Source: Phycisphaerae bacterium (GTDB lineage: Bacteria; Planctomycetota; Phycisphaerae; UBA1845; PWPN01). From it: a DNA stretch of 64,000 bases. Position numbers and translations under genes: made by a program. The notes under the pieces are model-generated. The model searched no databases, was not told where the DNA came from, and saw only the letters and a list, made by a program, of their open reading frames with translations. Below, in pieces: positions 17,336 to 27,697 of this stretch. Each line of letters begins with the position of its first letter. Position 1 is the stretch's first letter. The stretch lies in the NCBI GenBank assembly GCA_030372985.1, contig JAUCQB010000140.1, positions 1-64,000 of the forward strand, given 5' to 3'.

Positions 17336-18061
17336 ATGTCCGAGGAGGATCGACAATCAGGGTCTTACAGGTGGCGGCGGAGGGTCGCAGCGTTTCTGCT
17401 GGTGAGTTGCGCGTGTCTGAGCACCTGCGATCGCCAGCAACCTGATCCGTCGAGTGTTGCACTGGCTCGGGCAGCATCGCCTAGAGAGGTCTACGAGCAA
17501 CTTCGGAAATGGTACGTTTCACGTTCGTACGGGAACATGACGCCGTGGGTCCATCCGGACAGCAGTGACGATCTTATTGAACTCATGATCGCCGTGGACG
17601 AGATGATGACCGCCAACACCGCGGCGCAAGTGGCGCTGGGCCAGTACTGTCCAGATGTGGATCCCCGATCGTTTGATATGTCAAAGCTCGCCTATTTCCT
17701 GGAACTGTTCGCGCGGGATGCCGCGTTTACCAGCGAAACCATTCACGGGGACCGGGCGGTGGTTGCGGTCCAGGTGGCCGGACGACTGCCGCTGCGGAAC
17801 CTGGAATTCTGTCGGCACGAAGGGCGGTGGGTCTACATGCCGGGGGAGGTGAATCGCGAGCTGGTGCAAGGGATCCGCGATCTGGCCAAGGGGTTGACGC
17901 GATTCGCGGGTGCGATCGCGACAGGCGCCCGGACACCACAGCAGTTGAACAGCGAGTTCCGGTATCGCGTCGCGTCCAGGTTCGACGTGTTCATGCCCGA
18001 GGCGGTCCCGACAACCGCGCCCTCTCAGCGGAATGTTGCGGCGGCCAGCCTGCCTTCCTGA
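17336..18061 (+). CDS. Hypothetical lipoprotein
   Basis: A 241-residue protein of unknown function. A basic N-terminus (YRWRRRVAAFLL) is followed by a hydrophobic segment and a lipobox-like LSTC, so it is probably lipidated and exported. The mature part is acidic and helical, without a motif I recognise; the segment AVDEMMTANTAAQVALGQYC and the strand pattern around TIHGDRAVVAVQVAGRLPLR are its clearest features. ATG 17336 is a tentative start; the frame is open from GTG 17285. It is convergent with the Tat-exported oxidoreductase, 10 bp apart. Confidence 0.6.
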   Translation: MSEEDRQSGSYRWRRRVAAFLLVSCACLSTCDRQQPDPSSVALARAASPREVYEQLRKWYVSRSYGNMTPWVHPDSSDDLIELMIAVDEMMTANTAAQVALGQYCPDVDPRSFDMSKLAYFLELFARDAAFTSETIHGDRAVVAVQVAGRLPLRNLEFCRHEGRWVYMPGEVNRELVQGIRDLAKGLTRFAGAIATGARTPQQLNSEFRYRVASRFDVFMPEAVPTTAPSQRNVAAASLPS

Positions 18062-18071
18062 GCACCGGCGA

Positions 18072-19406
18072 TCAGCCCGGTCGCATCTCGCGCTTGACCG
18101 GGTCGTAAAGATGACGTCGGCCGGTTTCGAGGGCAGCGGCGGCCATGATCGTGGCCACGGCGTGCTGATGCCCGTACTCGATGTCGGCGTTCGGCTGCTT
18201 CCGCGAGCGAATGCAGTCGATCCAGTTGCCCATGTGCGACTCGTTCGGCTCGGCCTGGATTGCGCGACTCTTGGCCTTGGCGGCGCTGACCTTGCCTTCG
18301 TCCGAGATGGTCCATTTCTCCAGATCCATGGTGCCTTCCGTGCCGCACAGATGGAAGTGCACGCCAAAGCTGTTGCCCAGGCCCATGCCCCAACTCATCA
18401 GGAAGCCCTCGGGGTAATCAAGCAGCGCGTGGAATGTGTCGGTGTGCTCGCGTCCGTCCTTCCATACGTAGATGCCGCCGTGGGCGACCGCGCTCGTCGG
18501 GTATTTCGAGCCGGTGACCATGTGAACGGAGTCGGAATAGTGAGCCATCCAGAGACCGGACAGGCCGTTGGTGCACAGCTTGTAGAAGTGCCACTGGCGG
18601 AGCAGGCTGGGATCAAAGGGGCGCTTCGGCCGGTTGAACAGGAAGGCGTCCCAGTCAACGTCGCTCTGTTTGCAGTCGCTGTAGGGTCGGGCCCAGCGCG
18701 GGTGGTTCACGTTCATCGCCGCCGAGATGCGGTTGAGTCTGCCGAGGACGCCGGTGGCAAACTCCTTGGCCGCCGCCTTGAAGCGGCCCTCGCTGCGGCG
18801 CTGGGTACCCACCTGGACGACCCGTTCGTATTTCCGGGCAAGATCGAGAGCCTCGTTGGCTTTGCTGATTTCCATCGACATCGGCTTTTCCACGTAGACG
18901 TCCTTGCCGGCCTTCAGGGCCTCGATCATGATCGGCGTATGGCCGAAGTCGGGCGTGGCGATCACGACCGCATCGACATCATCCAGGGCCAGAATATCGC
19001 CGAATCGCGTGGAGGTCCACGGCTGCTTGCCGGACCACTCCTTGGCCTTGGCGGCGGCGTTGTTGAGATTGACCTTCCAGACATCGCAGACGGCCGTAAT
19101 CTCGGCATTGCGATCCTGGGCTACGGCACGGATGTCCTGCATGAGCTGACTGCCCCGTCCACCGCAGCCGATGATGCCGATGGAAACCCGGTCGTTGGGG
19201 CCGATTCGACGGCTCTTGGCCGCAGACGCTCCCGCGGCCAGACCGGTGCTCCCGGTCGCCGCGCAACCGCCCGTTGCTCCCAGACCGGCGATGGCCAACG
19301 CGCCGCCGATCGCACCGGCGGCACCGGCTGACTTCTTCAGAAACGCCCGGCGAGGCATGCATGACGAGTCCGAGGAGCTGGGACCATTCTGATTGTCCAA
19401 TGACAT
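18072..19406 (-). CDS. Tat-exported Gfo/Idh/MocA family oxidoreductase
   Basis: A 444-residue NAD(P)-dependent sugar or inositol dehydrogenase-like protein. The N-terminus carries a twin-arginine signal (MPRRAFLKKSAGAAG, about 17-31). The Rossmann fold follows with IGIIGCGGRG (about 76-85), VVIATPDFGHTPI and the family motif VEKPMSMEI (about 168). The C-terminal alpha/beta domain holds a probable catalytic His/Asp region. Tat export implies folding with its cofactor before transport, typical of planctomycete members of this family. GGAGGA precedes the ATG by about 6 bases. The substrate is unknown; the divergent neighbour is leuS. Confidence 0.9.
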   Translation of the reverse strand: MSLDNQNGPSSSDSSCMPRRAFLKKSAGAAGAIGGALAIAGLGATGGCAATGSTGLAAGASAAKSRRIGPNDRVSIGIIGCGGRGSQLMQDIRAVAQDRNAEITAVCDVWKVNLNNAAAKAKEWSGKQPWTSTRFGDILALDDVDAVVIATPDFGHTPIMIEALKAGKDVYVEKPMSMEISKANEALDLARKYERVVQVGTQRRSEGRFKAAAKEFATGVLGRLNRISAAMNVNHPRWARPYSDCKQSDVDWDAFLFNRPKRPFDPSLLRQWHFYKLCTNGLSGLWMAHYSDSVHMVTGSKYPTSAVAHGGIYVWKDGREHTDTFHALLDYPEGFLMSWGMGLGNSFGVHFHLCGTEGTMDLEKWTISDEGKVSAAKAKSRAIQAEPNESHMGNWIDCIRSRKQPNADIEYGHQHAVATIMAAAALETGRRHLYDPVKREMRPG

Positions 19407-19654
19407 GGCTGTTCCTCCACTGCGAATAGACTGTGCGACCCGGCCAGAACCTCGACCGGTGACGCGGCAGTGTACCAGATTCTGGCAAGATGGGCCACGA
19501 CTGGACAGCCACTGAGTTGCTGCGAGACTGGATCGCCGCCAGCATGCTTTTGATCGATATGCCGGATAGCGGTATCATCTGCGCTTCGCAACCCTCGGAG
19601 TCTGCGATCCTAACATCGTTGACCCGTGCGGATATGGCTTGAAGAGAGGCAGTC

Positions 19655-22540
19655 ATGAGTTCGGAACGCGGGCGTTATGACTTCGCCGCCATCGAGGCGA
19701 AGTGGCAGAAGTACTGGATCGAGCAGAAGACCTTCCGCACTCCCCAGCCGGGTGATGCGGATTTCGACCCGGCCAAGCCGAAGTTCTACGTGCTGGACAT
19801 GTTCCCGTACCCCAGCGGTGTGGGCCTGCATGTCGGTCACCCTCTCGGCTACATTGCCACGGACATCTGCGCCCGATTCCTGCGCATGCGCGGTCACAAC
19901 GTTCTGCACCCAATGGGTTATGACGCCTTCGGTCTTCCGGCCGAGCAATTCGCCGTCGAACACGGCGTGCCGCCGCGAGAGACGACGCAGAAGAACATCG
20001 ACAACATGCGGGCCCAGATGCAGCGCCTCGGCCTGGGCTACGACTGGGACCGCGAGCTGGCCACTACCGACGTCGAGTTCTACAAGTGGACGCAGTGGAT
20101 CTTCCTCAAGCTGTTCAACAGTTGGTACGATGCCGAGGCGGACGCCGCCCGGCCGATCGGCGAGCTAATCCACAAGCTGGAGCAGGGTACGCTTGCAGTG
20201 ACTCCGGACGGCGAAGTCGCGACCTGGCCGACCACCTCCGCAATCACGGGTTGCCCGGTCGGGCTGAGCAAGTGGGAGGAACTGTCGCCGGAGGAGCGCC
20301 GGGCCGTCATCGACGGGCAACGTCTGGCCTACATCGACGAGATCCCGGTCAACTGGTGCCCGGCCCTGGGGACGGTGCTGGCCAATGAGGAGGTCACCAA
20401 CGAAGGCCGCAGCGACCGAGGCAATCACCCGGTTTACCGGCGACCCTTGCGGCAGTGGATGCTGCGGATCACCAAATACGCCGACCGGCTGGAGCGCGAC
20501 CTGGACACGGTCGACTGGCCCGAGGCGATCAAGCTCATGCAGCGCAACTGGATCGGCCGCAGCGAAGGGGCGGAGGTCGACTTCGCCGTCGACGGCGCCG
20601 AGGAGGTCATTCGCGTCTACACGACCCGGCCGGACACGCTGTTCGGGGCGACCTACATGGTGTTGGCGCCGGAGCACGAGCTGGTCGCCCAGATCACGAC
20701 GCGGCAGCAGCGGGCGGCCGTGCAATCGTATGTCGAGGAGGCCAAACGCAAGTCCGAGCTCGATCGCACCGCCGATACCAAGGAGAAGACCGGTGTTTTC
20801 ACGGGTGCCTATGCGATCAACCCGGTCAACAACGAGAAGATTCCGATCTGGGTGGCCGACTACGTGCTGATGGGTTACGGCACCGGGGCGATCATGGCCG
20901 TGCCGGCCCATGACACCCGCGATTACGAGTTCGCCCAGAAGTTCAACCTGCCGATCGTGCAGGTTGTGCAGCCGCCGGGCGGCGAGGACTGGCGCGGCTT
21001 CGTCGGGGACGGCATCGCAGTCAACTCCGGCGAGTTCAATGGCCTGCCGACCGCTGACTTCAAGAGGCGGATCACCGCACGGCTGGAAGAAAAGGGTTTG
21101 GGCAAGGGGGCGGTCAACTACAAGCTGCGAGACTGGCTGTTCAGCCGCCAGCGCTACTGGGGCGAGCCGTTCCCCATCGTACACGACCCGAAGACCGACG
21201 AAGTGTTGGCGCTGGACGAGAGTGAGCTGCCCGTGGAACTGCCGGCGATCGACGACTATCGCCCCGAGGCCTCGGACGACCCCAACGCTCCGCCCGCGCC
21301 TCCGCTCGGGCGAGCGAAGGACTGGGTCAACGTGCGCGGCTACGTGACCGATGCCGGCACGGTCAGGCTGCTCAGGCCCGGTCAGTCTCCGCCGGCCGGA
21401 ATCGAAGTGCGGGAGTTCCGCCGCGAGTTGAACACCATGCCGCAATGGGCGGGCTCCTGCTGGTACTATCTGCGGTATCTGGACAACCGCAACCACCGGG
21501 CATTCGTCGATCCGCACATTGAGCACTACTGGATGGCTCCAAAGAGCCGTCCGGGAGCGCCGCCGTGCGGCGGTGTCGATCTGTATGTCGGCGGCGCCGA
21601 GCACGCCGTGCTGCATCTGCTCTATTCGCGGTTCTGGCACAAGGTGCTTTTCGATCTGGGCTGCGTCAGTTCGCCCGAGCCGTTCGGGCGGCTCTTCAAC
21701 CAGGGGTACATCCAGGCCTATGCGTACCAGGATGGTCGCGGCATGTACGTCGATGTTCGGGAGGTTGAGGAGCGGGGCGAGGGAAAAGACGCCCGGTTCG
21801 TGCGGCGATCCATCGGTGAGGTTCTTTCTCGAAGCCTGGGAAAGATGGGCAAGAGCCTCAAGAACGCTGTGGCTCCCGACGACATCTGCCGGGAATACGG
21901 CACTGATACCCTGCGGATCTACGAGATGTACATGGGTCCGCTGGAGGCGAGCAAGCCGTGGAATGCCCGTGACATCGTTGGCATGAGCCGATTTCTGCTG
22001 GCGGTCTGGCGGAGGTTTATTGCCGAGGACGGATCGCTGAAGGTGACGGATGCCCCGGCCGAGGATTCGTTGCGGCGCCTGCTGCATCGGACGGTCCGGA
22101 AAGTGACCGGCGACATGCAGGCCTTGCGATTCAACACCGCGATCGCCGCCCTGATTGAGCTGAACAACGCGATGAAGAGCGACTCGCTGCCTCGCGAAGT
22201 GGCCGAGCCGTTCCTCAAGCTGCTGTCCCCGATTGCCCCGCATCTGTGCGAGGAGCTGTGGCAGCGGACGGTCGGATCGGCCTGGCAGCGGTCCATCGCG
22301 TTCGAGGAGTGGCCGACTTATGACGAGGCCCTCTGCGTTGAGGCGGAAATCGAGATCCCGGTGCAGATCAGCGGGAAGGTCCGTTCGCGCATCAGGCTGC
22401 CGGCCGACCAGGCCCAGTCCGAGTCCGCCATGCAGGCCGCGGCCATGGCCGACGAGCAGGTCCGGAAGTTCCTGGCCGGCAAGACCGTCCGCAAGGTGAT
22501 CTGCATTCCCGGCCGGATGGTCAATATCGTAGCAAATTGA
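19655..22540 (+). CDS. leuS: Leucyl-tRNA synthetase
   Basis: A class I aminoacyl-tRNA synthetase charging tRNA-Leu. The N-terminal catalytic part has [15 protein letters not shown] with the HVGH (HIGH) motif at about 57. The CP1 editing domain lies at about 290-500 ([19 protein letters not shown], then [12 protein letters not shown], with the editing Thr/Asp residues). The catalytic part resumes with RYWGEPFPI, and the second signature loop is KMGKS (about 730), a Gly variant of KMSKS. An anticodon-binding helical domain and a small C-terminal domain follow. At 961 residues it is about 100 longer than E. coli LeuRS, from insertions in the middle. GAGAGG lies 7 bases before ATG 19655. Confidence 0.97.
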   Translation: MSSERGRYDFAAIEAKWQKYWIEQKTFRTPQPGDADFDPAKPKFYVLDMFPYPSGVGLHVGHPLGYIATDICARFLRMRGHNVLHPMGYDAFGLPAEQFAVEHGVPPRETTQKNIDNMRAQMQRLGLGYDWDRELATTDVEFYKWTQWIFLKLFNSWYDAEADAARPIGELIHKLEQGTLAVTPDGEVATWPTTSAITGCPVGLSKWEELSPEERRAVIDGQRLAYIDEIPVNWCPALGTVLANEEVTNEGRSDRGNHPVYRRPLRQWMLRITKYADRLERDLDTVDWPEAIKLMQRNWIGRSEGAEVDFAVDGAEEVIRVYTTRPDTLFGATYMVLAPEHELVAQITTRQQRAAVQSYVEEAKRKSELDRTADTKEKTGVFTGAYAINPVNNEKIPIWVADYVLMGYGTGAIMAVPAHDTRDYEFAQKFNLPIVQVVQPPGGEDWRGFVGDGIAVNSGEFNGLPTADFKRRITARLEEKGLGKGAVNYKLRDWLFSRQRYWGEPFPIVHDPKTDEVLALDESELPVELPAIDDYRPEASDDPNAPPAPPLGRAKDWVNVRGYVTDAGTVRLLRPGQSPPAGIEVREFRRELNTMPQWAGSCWYYLRYLDNRNHRAFVDPHIEHYWMAPKSRPGAPPCGGVDLYVGGAEHAVLHLLYSRFWHKVLFDLGCVSSPEPFGRLFNQGYIQAYAYQDGRGMYVDVREVEERGEGKDARFVRRSIGEVLSRSLGKMGKSLKNAVAPDDICREYGTDTLRIYEMYMGPLEASKPWNARDIVGMSRFLLAVWRRFIAEDGSLKVTDAPAEDSLRRLLHRTVRKVTGDMQALRFNTAIAALIELNNAMKSDSLPREVAEPFLKLLSPIAPHLCEELWQRTVGSAWQRSIAFEEWPTYDEALCVEAEIEIPVQISGKVRSRIRLPADQAQSESAMQAAAMADEQVRKFLAGKTVRKVICIPGRMVNIVAN

Positions 22541-22620
22541 GCTGCAACCATCGGCCTCGGGCGCGAACCCGTGACTTCCGTGTGGGGCACCGAACTGCTA
22601 CAATGGGGCGGAGGTGCATC

Positions 22621-23271
22621 ATGCTGACACTTGATGCCAAGCACATCCGGGAGCTGCGAGAAGACCTCCAGCATCTTTCTCCGCCCTATCTGCTGCGCAA
22701 ATACGAGGCGACAATCGAGGACTACGAAGAGCTGGCCCACGAAGACCTGCGATGTGAGTACGTTGATGGAGTGCTGATTGTGCATTCATCCGCATCCGTT
22801 CAACATGAACAACGACTGATGTTCCTCGGAACGCTGCTCAACGCCTTCGCCTCGAATCGCAGCCTCGGCGTATTGCAGGGCTCGAACGCAGTGATGCAGC
22901 TTGGCGAACGGCGGTTTTGCCCGGACATGTCTTTTCTGGCGGCCGAGCACACAGATCGCATCCGCGGGACGCGGGTCGTCGGGCCGATGGACCTGGTTGT
23001 CGAGATGGTCTCCACAAGTACACGGGAGTACGACCTGGGCGAGAAGCGCGCCGCCTATCATCAGCGCCGGATCCCGGAGATCTGGTTCATCGACGCGGAC
23101 CACAAGCAGGTTCAGGTGGACATGCTCGAAGGCGAAGTCTACCTGACCAACACGTTCACCAACGGACGGTTCGCCAGTCGCATCTTGCCGGGCATTTCGA
23201 TCGAGGTAGACTGGTTCTGGACGGAGCCGCTGCCCAATCCACTGGAATGTCTCAAGATTGCGACCGGGTGA
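22621..23271 (+). CDS. Uma2 family (DUF820) putative PD-(D/E)XK nuclease
   Basis: A 216-residue protein of the Uma2/DUF820 family, a restriction-endonuclease-like fold common and multi-copy in cyanobacteria and planctomycetes. The core shows CPDMSFLA, LVVEMVSTSTREYDLGEKRA and EIWFIDADHKQVQVD, which supply the Asp, Glu and Lys of the predicted active site. ATG 22621 has GGAGG 6 bases upstream. It follows leuS by 80 bp, but a common function is unlikely. The biological role of the family is unknown. Confidence 0.85.
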   Translation: MLTLDAKHIRELREDLQHLSPPYLLRKYEATIEDYEELAHEDLRCEYVDGVLIVHSSASVQHEQRLMFLGTLLNAFASNRSLGVLQGSNAVMQLGERRFCPDMSFLAAEHTDRIRGTRVVGPMDLVVEMVSTSTREYDLGEKRAAYHQRRIPEIWFIDADHKQVQVDMLEGEVYLTNTFTNGRFASRILPGISIEVDWFWTEPLPNPLECLKIATG

Positions 23272-23355
23272 CGAGCACCTTGAGGCGGCAAGGTCTGGAG
23301 CTGATGAACGAAGATCGTCTTCGCCGCCGCGTCTGTAATGTGTGCCGAGGCACCC

Positions 23356-23925
23356 ATGCCCGTTGAGGTGGAAGCCAAGATCAAGGTGGACTCGCACGCG
23401 GCCGTGCTGGAACGGCTCTCATCGCTGCGAGCCATGCGGATCTGCCGGGTGTTGGAGACTAATCACATCTTCGACAATCCGGATCGTTCCCTGCTGTCGA
23501 GCGGACGCGGCCTGCGGGTACGCATCTGCCTAGCCGAGGACGGCAATGACCCGCCCACCACGTTGACCTACAAGGGGCCTCGCATCCAGGGGCCGCTGAA
23601 GACCCGCGAGGAGATCGAGATCGCAACGGACGACGGCGAGGCCTGCAAAGAGTTGGTCGAGGCTCTGGGCTTTGTCGAGGTGCTGTGCTTCGAAAAACGG
23701 CGTGAAACCTGGCGGCTGGGCGACTGCACGGTCGAACTGGACGAGGTTCCCCACCTGGGCCGCTACGTCGAAATCGAGGGGCCTGATGAGGCTGCCGTCG
23801 TGCAGGCCCAGCGGGCTCTGGGCTTCGGCGACTGCCAGACCGTCCGGCAGAGCTACATCTCGCTGCTGGTCGAGCATTGCCGCAAGAACGGCCTGGCGAT
23901 CGACCGCATCACCTTTGCTTCTTGA
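23356..23925 (+). CDS. CYTH-domain protein (class IV adenylate cyclase/thiamine triphosphatase family)
   Basis: A 189-residue triphosphate tunnel protein. The N-terminal signature EVEAKIKV (ExExK) is followed by conserved basic and acidic strands: LRVRIC, TLTYKGPR, REEIEI, KRRETWRLGDCTVELDEVP and YVEIEGP. The length and the single CYTH domain fit the CyaB-like class IV cyclases, though many such proteins hydrolyse triphosphates instead. I prefer ATG 23356, with GAGG 5 bases upstream, over ATG 23338. The YbaK-type gene follows 57 bp downstream. Confidence 0.85.
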   Translation: MPVEVEAKIKVDSHAAVLERLSSLRAMRICRVLETNHIFDNPDRSLLSSGRGLRVRICLAEDGNDPPTTLTYKGPRIQGPLKTREEIEIATDDGEACKELVEALGFVEVLCFEKRRETWRLGDCTVELDEVPHLGRYVEIEGPDEAAVVQAQRALGFGDCQTVRQSYISLLVEHCRKNGLAIDRITFAS

Positions 23926-23982
23926 AGTTGTTTTGCGGATACTGACGGCGGTTCGTGCAAGGATCACTCAACGTAGCAGACC

Positions 23983-24447
23983 ATGTCCGATACCAATGCG
24001 GTCAAATGGCTCCGATCCCAGGGTGTAACGTTCGAGGTGCTCGAATACACCTTCACCGAGGTGGGGGCCGACCATGCGGCTGAGGCCGTGGGCCGTCCGC
24101 TCGAATCCTGCTGCAAGACGCTGGTCGTCAAGGCCGTGGGCAAGTCCTTCTGGGTGGCCATCGTCCCCGGCGACCAGCGATTCGACACCCGCAAGATGGC
24201 CAAGGCGATCGGTGTGGCCGAGGCGGAACTGGCCGAGCATGATGAGGCCGAGAAGATCACCGGCTACCAGGTCGGCGGCATTTCACCGTTCGCCATGCGG
24301 CGCCAGTTGCCCGTGGTCATCGAGGACTCGCTGCTGGCCCTGGACAGGATCATCGTCAATGGCGGGCGTCGCGGAGTGCTGGTCGAGATGGCCACGCAAG
24401 ACGTCGTGCGTCTTCTCAACGCCAGGCCCGCTGACATCTGCGCGTAG
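23983..24447 (+). CDS. YbaK/EbsC-family aminoacyl-tRNA deacylase
   Basis: A 154-residue editing enzyme like Cys-tRNA(Pro) deacylase YbaK. The conserved Lys in TLVVKAVGKSFWVAIVPGD (about 49), the segment GYQVGGISPFAM (about 92-103) and the C-terminal RIIVNGGRRGVLVEM are family hallmarks. It would remove mischarged amino acids from tRNA in trans in the cytoplasm. It is convergent with the GH127 gene, 73 bp apart. Confidence 0.9.
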   Translation: MSDTNAVKWLRSQGVTFEVLEYTFTEVGADHAAEAVGRPLESCCKTLVVKAVGKSFWVAIVPGDQRFDTRKMAKAIGVAEAELAEHDEAEKITGYQVGGISPFAMRRQLPVVIEDSLLALDRIIVNGGRRGVLVEMATQDVVRLLNARPADICA

Positions 24448-24520
24448 CACCCGGTCAGCTCACAACGGACATGGCCAAATGGCGTCGCCGGTCGCAAGCA
24501 TGCCCCTGCTCGATGACCGG

Positions 24521-26428
24521 TCAATTGGACAGCCCGGTGACCTCCGGAATCCACACGGTCATTTCGCCCGGTGCGCGGTTGTCCCAGACGCAGTAGGGCA
24601 CGGCGGTCAGCTCGACCGGTTCGGCCTGCGCCGGTGTGGGCAGATAGAGCTTGTCCTTCCAGTCGCGAGCCGGGTACTTGAGACCCCTGGCTTTGACCGT
24701 CAGGATACCGCCGAGCATGTCGGGCTCGAACTCGGTCTTGAGTTCAGAGTCTCGCGGCAGAACCAGGTCAAACACCTTGCCGCCGTTGTCGACCGCTTCC
24801 AGACAGAAGACCATCGGACCGCGTTGCAGGGCGATTCGCCCGCGGTTCGCGGCCACGTTCGGATGAGCCTGGATTCGCCGGACCGGCATCGGCATGTCCA
24901 TCTCGATTGCATCGCCGGTGTTCCACTGTTGCCGGATCACCGCATATCCCTTGTCCATGGTCGGGTTGGCGATCGCCGTTCCGTTCACACTGACCGTGGC
25001 CTTCTCGCACCATTCGGGCACGCGGAGGTTCACTGCAAACTCGGCCGGCGTCTTGGGGGCGACGTTGATCTTCACTCTGCCGTCCCACGGATACTTCGTG
25101 TCAACCGCCAGCTTGACCTCGCCGGACTTGAGCGGAATGGTTGCCTCGCCCGCCATGTACAGGTTCACCCAGATGCCGTCGTCGGACCGGGCATAGGCGT
25201 AGCCCGGCACCTGCGGCATGACTCGAACGATGTTCGTCGGGCAGCAGGCACAGCCATACCACGGCTTGCGGTGGTGCTCGCCCTTGCTCGATAGCGGGTT
25301 CACATAGAAATAGGTGTCGCCCTTGAGCGAAACTGAAGATGGAAACGCATTGTACAGTTCTCGCTCGAGGACGTCGGCGAAGCGGCTTTCGCCGTGCAGG
25401 ATCAACATCCGGTGAGCCCAGAACGCCAGGCCGATGCCGGCGCAGGTCTCGGCGTATGCCGAGTCGTTGGGCAGTTCGTAGGCCCCGCCGAAGGCCTCGC
25501 CTTCGTGCCGGGCTCCGACGCCACCGGTGACATAAAGCTTGCGCGTCACGACGTCGTGCCAGATGGTGTCGAGAGTCTGCAGATATTCTTTGTCGCCGAT
25601 GATCGCCGCGACGTCGGTCACACCCGAGTAGAGATACATCGCCCGAACCGCGTGGCCGACGATCTCCTTCTGCTGCTTGATCGGGATGTGGTCCTGAAGG
25701 TACTCCGACTTCGGCGCGGGCTTGGTGCCGCGGGCGGCGAGGAAGTACTCGGCCAGCTTCAGATACCGATCCTCGCCGGTCTTGCGGTACAGCTTGACCA
25801 GGCCCAGTTCGATCTCCTCGTGGCCGGGCACGCCGTGCCGCTTGTCAAAACCGAAAATGCCCTCGATGTGGTGTATGAACTTGCGGGCGACGTCCAGGAA
25901 GTCGGTCCTGCCGGTCGCGTCAGCCCAGGCCACGGCCGCCTCGGTCATGTGCCCGGCACAGTAGAGTTCGTGCATCTTTGGCAGATCAGTCCAGCGCTTG
26001 TCCGGCTCCATCACGGTGTAATAGGCGTTGAGGTAGCCGTCGGGCTGCTGGGCGGCGGCGATCCTGGCGATGATCGCGGCGATACGGGCCTCCATGTCCT
26101 TGTCCGGATGAGCGGCCAGGATGTGGGCCGCCCCTTCCAGCACCTTGTAGACGTCCGAGTCGTTGAAATAGGCGCCTTCGTACTTGCCCTCCATCTTGCC
26201 GGCCGCCTTGTCGAAGTTGGAGATCCGGCCGGTCTCCTCGCACATCTTGATATTGTGCGGCAGCGTGACCGTCCGGTTGACCTCAAGCCGCGGAGCCCAG
26301 AACGAATCGCTCAGCTTCACCTGCGTCGGCGACACCGCCTTTAATCTGGCGACCCCTGTCTCGCCGGCAGACGCCATGGACACCACGCAAGCCGCCGCCA
26401 CTGTCGCAAAGATCATCCTGAACTCCAT
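24521..26428 (-). CDS. Secreted GH127 (DUF1680) beta-L-arabinofuranosidase-like enzyme
   Basis: A 635-residue protein with a signal peptide (MEFRMIFATVAAACVVSMAS) and the (alpha/alpha)6 barrel plus beta-sandwich architecture of GH127. The zinc and catalytic cysteine region is intact: GEAFGGAYELPNDSAYAETC (about 310-330, acid/base Glu and first ligand) and WYGCACCP (about 390-397, Cys cluster including the nucleophile). GH127 enzymes release beta-L-arabinofuranose; other members of the clan have other specificities. The frame is open to 26791, but ATG 26428 has GAGGTG upstream and begins the signal peptide. Confidence 0.9.
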   Translation of the reverse strand: MEFRMIFATVAAACVVSMASAGETGVARLKAVSPTQVKLSDSFWAPRLEVNRTVTLPHNIKMCEETGRISNFDKAAGKMEGKYEGAYFNDSDVYKVLEGAAHILAAHPDKDMEARIAAIIARIAAAQQPDGYLNAYYTVMEPDKRWTDLPKMHELYCAGHMTEAAVAWADATGRTDFLDVARKFIHHIEGIFGFDKRHGVPGHEEIELGLVKLYRKTGEDRYLKLAEYFLAARGTKPAPKSEYLQDHIPIKQQKEIVGHAVRAMYLYSGVTDVAAIIGDKEYLQTLDTIWHDVVTRKLYVTGGVGARHEGEAFGGAYELPNDSAYAETCAGIGLAFWAHRMLILHGESRFADVLERELYNAFPSSVSLKGDTYFYVNPLSSKGEHHRKPWYGCACCPTNIVRVMPQVPGYAYARSDDGIWVNLYMAGEATIPLKSGEVKLAVDTKYPWDGRVKINVAPKTPAEFAVNLRVPEWCEKATVSVNGTAIANPTMDKGYAVIRQQWNTGDAIEMDMPMPVRRIQAHPNVAANRGRIALQRGPMVFCLEAVDNGGKVFDLVLPRDSELKTEFEPDMLGGILTVKARGLKYPARDWKDKLYLPTPAQAEPVELTAVPYCVWDNRAPGEMTVWIPEVTGLSN

Positions 26429-26520
26429 GTCGCACCTCGTCTGGCTGAAACAGAACCGCAGTCTCGCGAAAGTGGTAGGATATACGAAATGGTCGCGACA
26501 AGCGAGATTGACCTGAGTCG

Positions 26521-27696
26521 CTATGTCGGCTCGGCGGAGGGGCAGGCGAATCGCCGGGTAAGGCAACGGCCGATCCGGACGGCGTGGGCCACGAGGGGCC
26601 AGCCGGGGTGGCGGCCACGGTAGAGCTGGGCCAGGTGCGACCGGGCGGGCAGGAGCACGGCGCGCAAATAACCCAGCCTGAAACGGAGGCCGGGCGTACA
26701 GAGCATGTTCACCGCAAGGGCGGCCAGCGGATGCGTTGCGTCGCGCGGACTCTGGGCCAGAGCGAGCCGGTCCCTCCACCCGGCGCGACAACTGCTCAAC
26801 GCGAGGAGCGTTCGCCGAAGGTAAACGGAGGACTCGCCGAAGAGCCGGTCAACCTGCTCCAAGGCAAGGCGGACCGGCCAGCCGAGCTTCCACTTGCGGC
26901 ACTTGTCGGCCATCGATTCGACGTCCATGCGGTCGCCGTATCGATCCAGCCAGAGCTTCAGGTCATAGAGCCATTTCAGTTCTGCCGCATCATGGCAGGC
27001 TGCATGCACTGCCAGGTGAATGAGCATGTTCTCCACGTTGGGGATCTGCACCGTCAGCCGTCCATAGCTGACGGACATGGGCTCATCCCACATGGCGTCA
27101 TCCGGCAGCGTCACCGCATAGCGCAGCGGACGGAACGGCCGGACGTGCAGGTCGATCTTCACCTCCGGCCGGCAGGGGAGCAGGTATTCCCGTTCATAGT
27201 AGTAGCGAGGATAGAAGTCCTCGCGGAGCAGGTCGAGGCCCGGACGGCAGCCGACAGTTCTCAACGCCGCATCGGCCCGGCCGGCGTCAACAGGCCGTAT
27301 CAGCAGATCGACGTCCGTCATCGGCCGCAGCCCCGGCCCGTCGTAGAGCGCGGCGTTGAGCGCCGCACCCTTGAGTACCAGAAAGGCTACGCCGGCCTTC
27401 TGCAGGCATTCGAGGGCGGGTTCGGCTCTCTCCAGCCCATAGGCGGTTGCCGCCGCCACGTGTTGCCTGTAGGAATCGAGCTGAATCGCCGCCGACCGGG
27501 GAATCTCCACATCTCGGGCGGCCATGTTCCGCGCGACCGCCCCGCCCACACCCGAGGAGCAGGCGTGGTCCACAACCTGGCCCCACAGGCCGTTGCGCCA
27601 GAACGCCTCGACGACCATGAAAGCCCGGTCCGTGAGGCAATCCGCCACCAGCCGGTTGAGGCGATCGACAGGAGCGTCTGAGATGCCGTACGCCAC
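26521..27696 (-). CDS. Nucleotidyltransferase-fold protein of the PqqD/HprK-related cassette
   Basis: A 391-residue protein of the uncharacterised nucleotidyltransferase family seen beside PqqD and HprK-like genes. The signature FLVLKGAALNAALYDGPGLR followed directly by PMTDVDLLI (about 115-147) contains the DxD metal pair of the polymerase-beta fold. Further conserved parts are KIDLHVRPF and the His-rich LIHLAVHAACHDAAELKWLY. GTG 27696 has GGAGG 6 bases upstream and begins one base after the kinase stop, so I prefer it to the upstream TTG at 27738. It is the last gene of the peptide cassette. It may add a nucleotide to a phosphorylated or carried peptide, which is inference. Confidence 0.8.
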   Translation of the reverse strand: MAYGISDAPVDRLNRLVADCLTDRAFMVVEAFWRNGLWGQVVDHACSSGVGGAVARNMAARDVEIPRSAAIQLDSYRQHVAAATAYGLERAEPALECLQKAGVAFLVLKGAALNAALYDGPGLRPMTDVDLLIRPVDAGRADAALRTVGCRPGLDLLREDFYPRYYYEREYLLPCRPEVKIDLHVRPFRPLRYAVTLPDDAMWDEPMSVSYGRLTVQIPNVENMLIHLAVHAACHDAAELKWLYDLKLWLDRYGDRMDVESMADKCRKWKLGWPVRLALEQVDRLFGESSVYLRRTLLALSSCRAGWRDRLALAQSPRDATHPLAALAVNMLCTPGLRFRLGYLRAVLLPARSHLAQLYRGRHPGWPLVAHAVRIGRCLTRRFACPSAEPT

Positions 27697-27697
27697 C

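Noticed and set aside
18033-19331. Plus-strand 432-codon open frame
   Set aside because: It is antisense to the Tat-exported oxidoreductase, which has a clear signal and Rossmann motif.
20165-22243. Minus-strand 692-codon open frame
   Set aside because: It is antisense to leuS.
26429-26791. N-terminal extension of the GH127 frame
   Set aside because: It is Arg/Pro-rich and precedes a clear signal peptide with its own ribosome site at 26428; it is antisense to nothing but overlaps the nucleotidyltransferase end.
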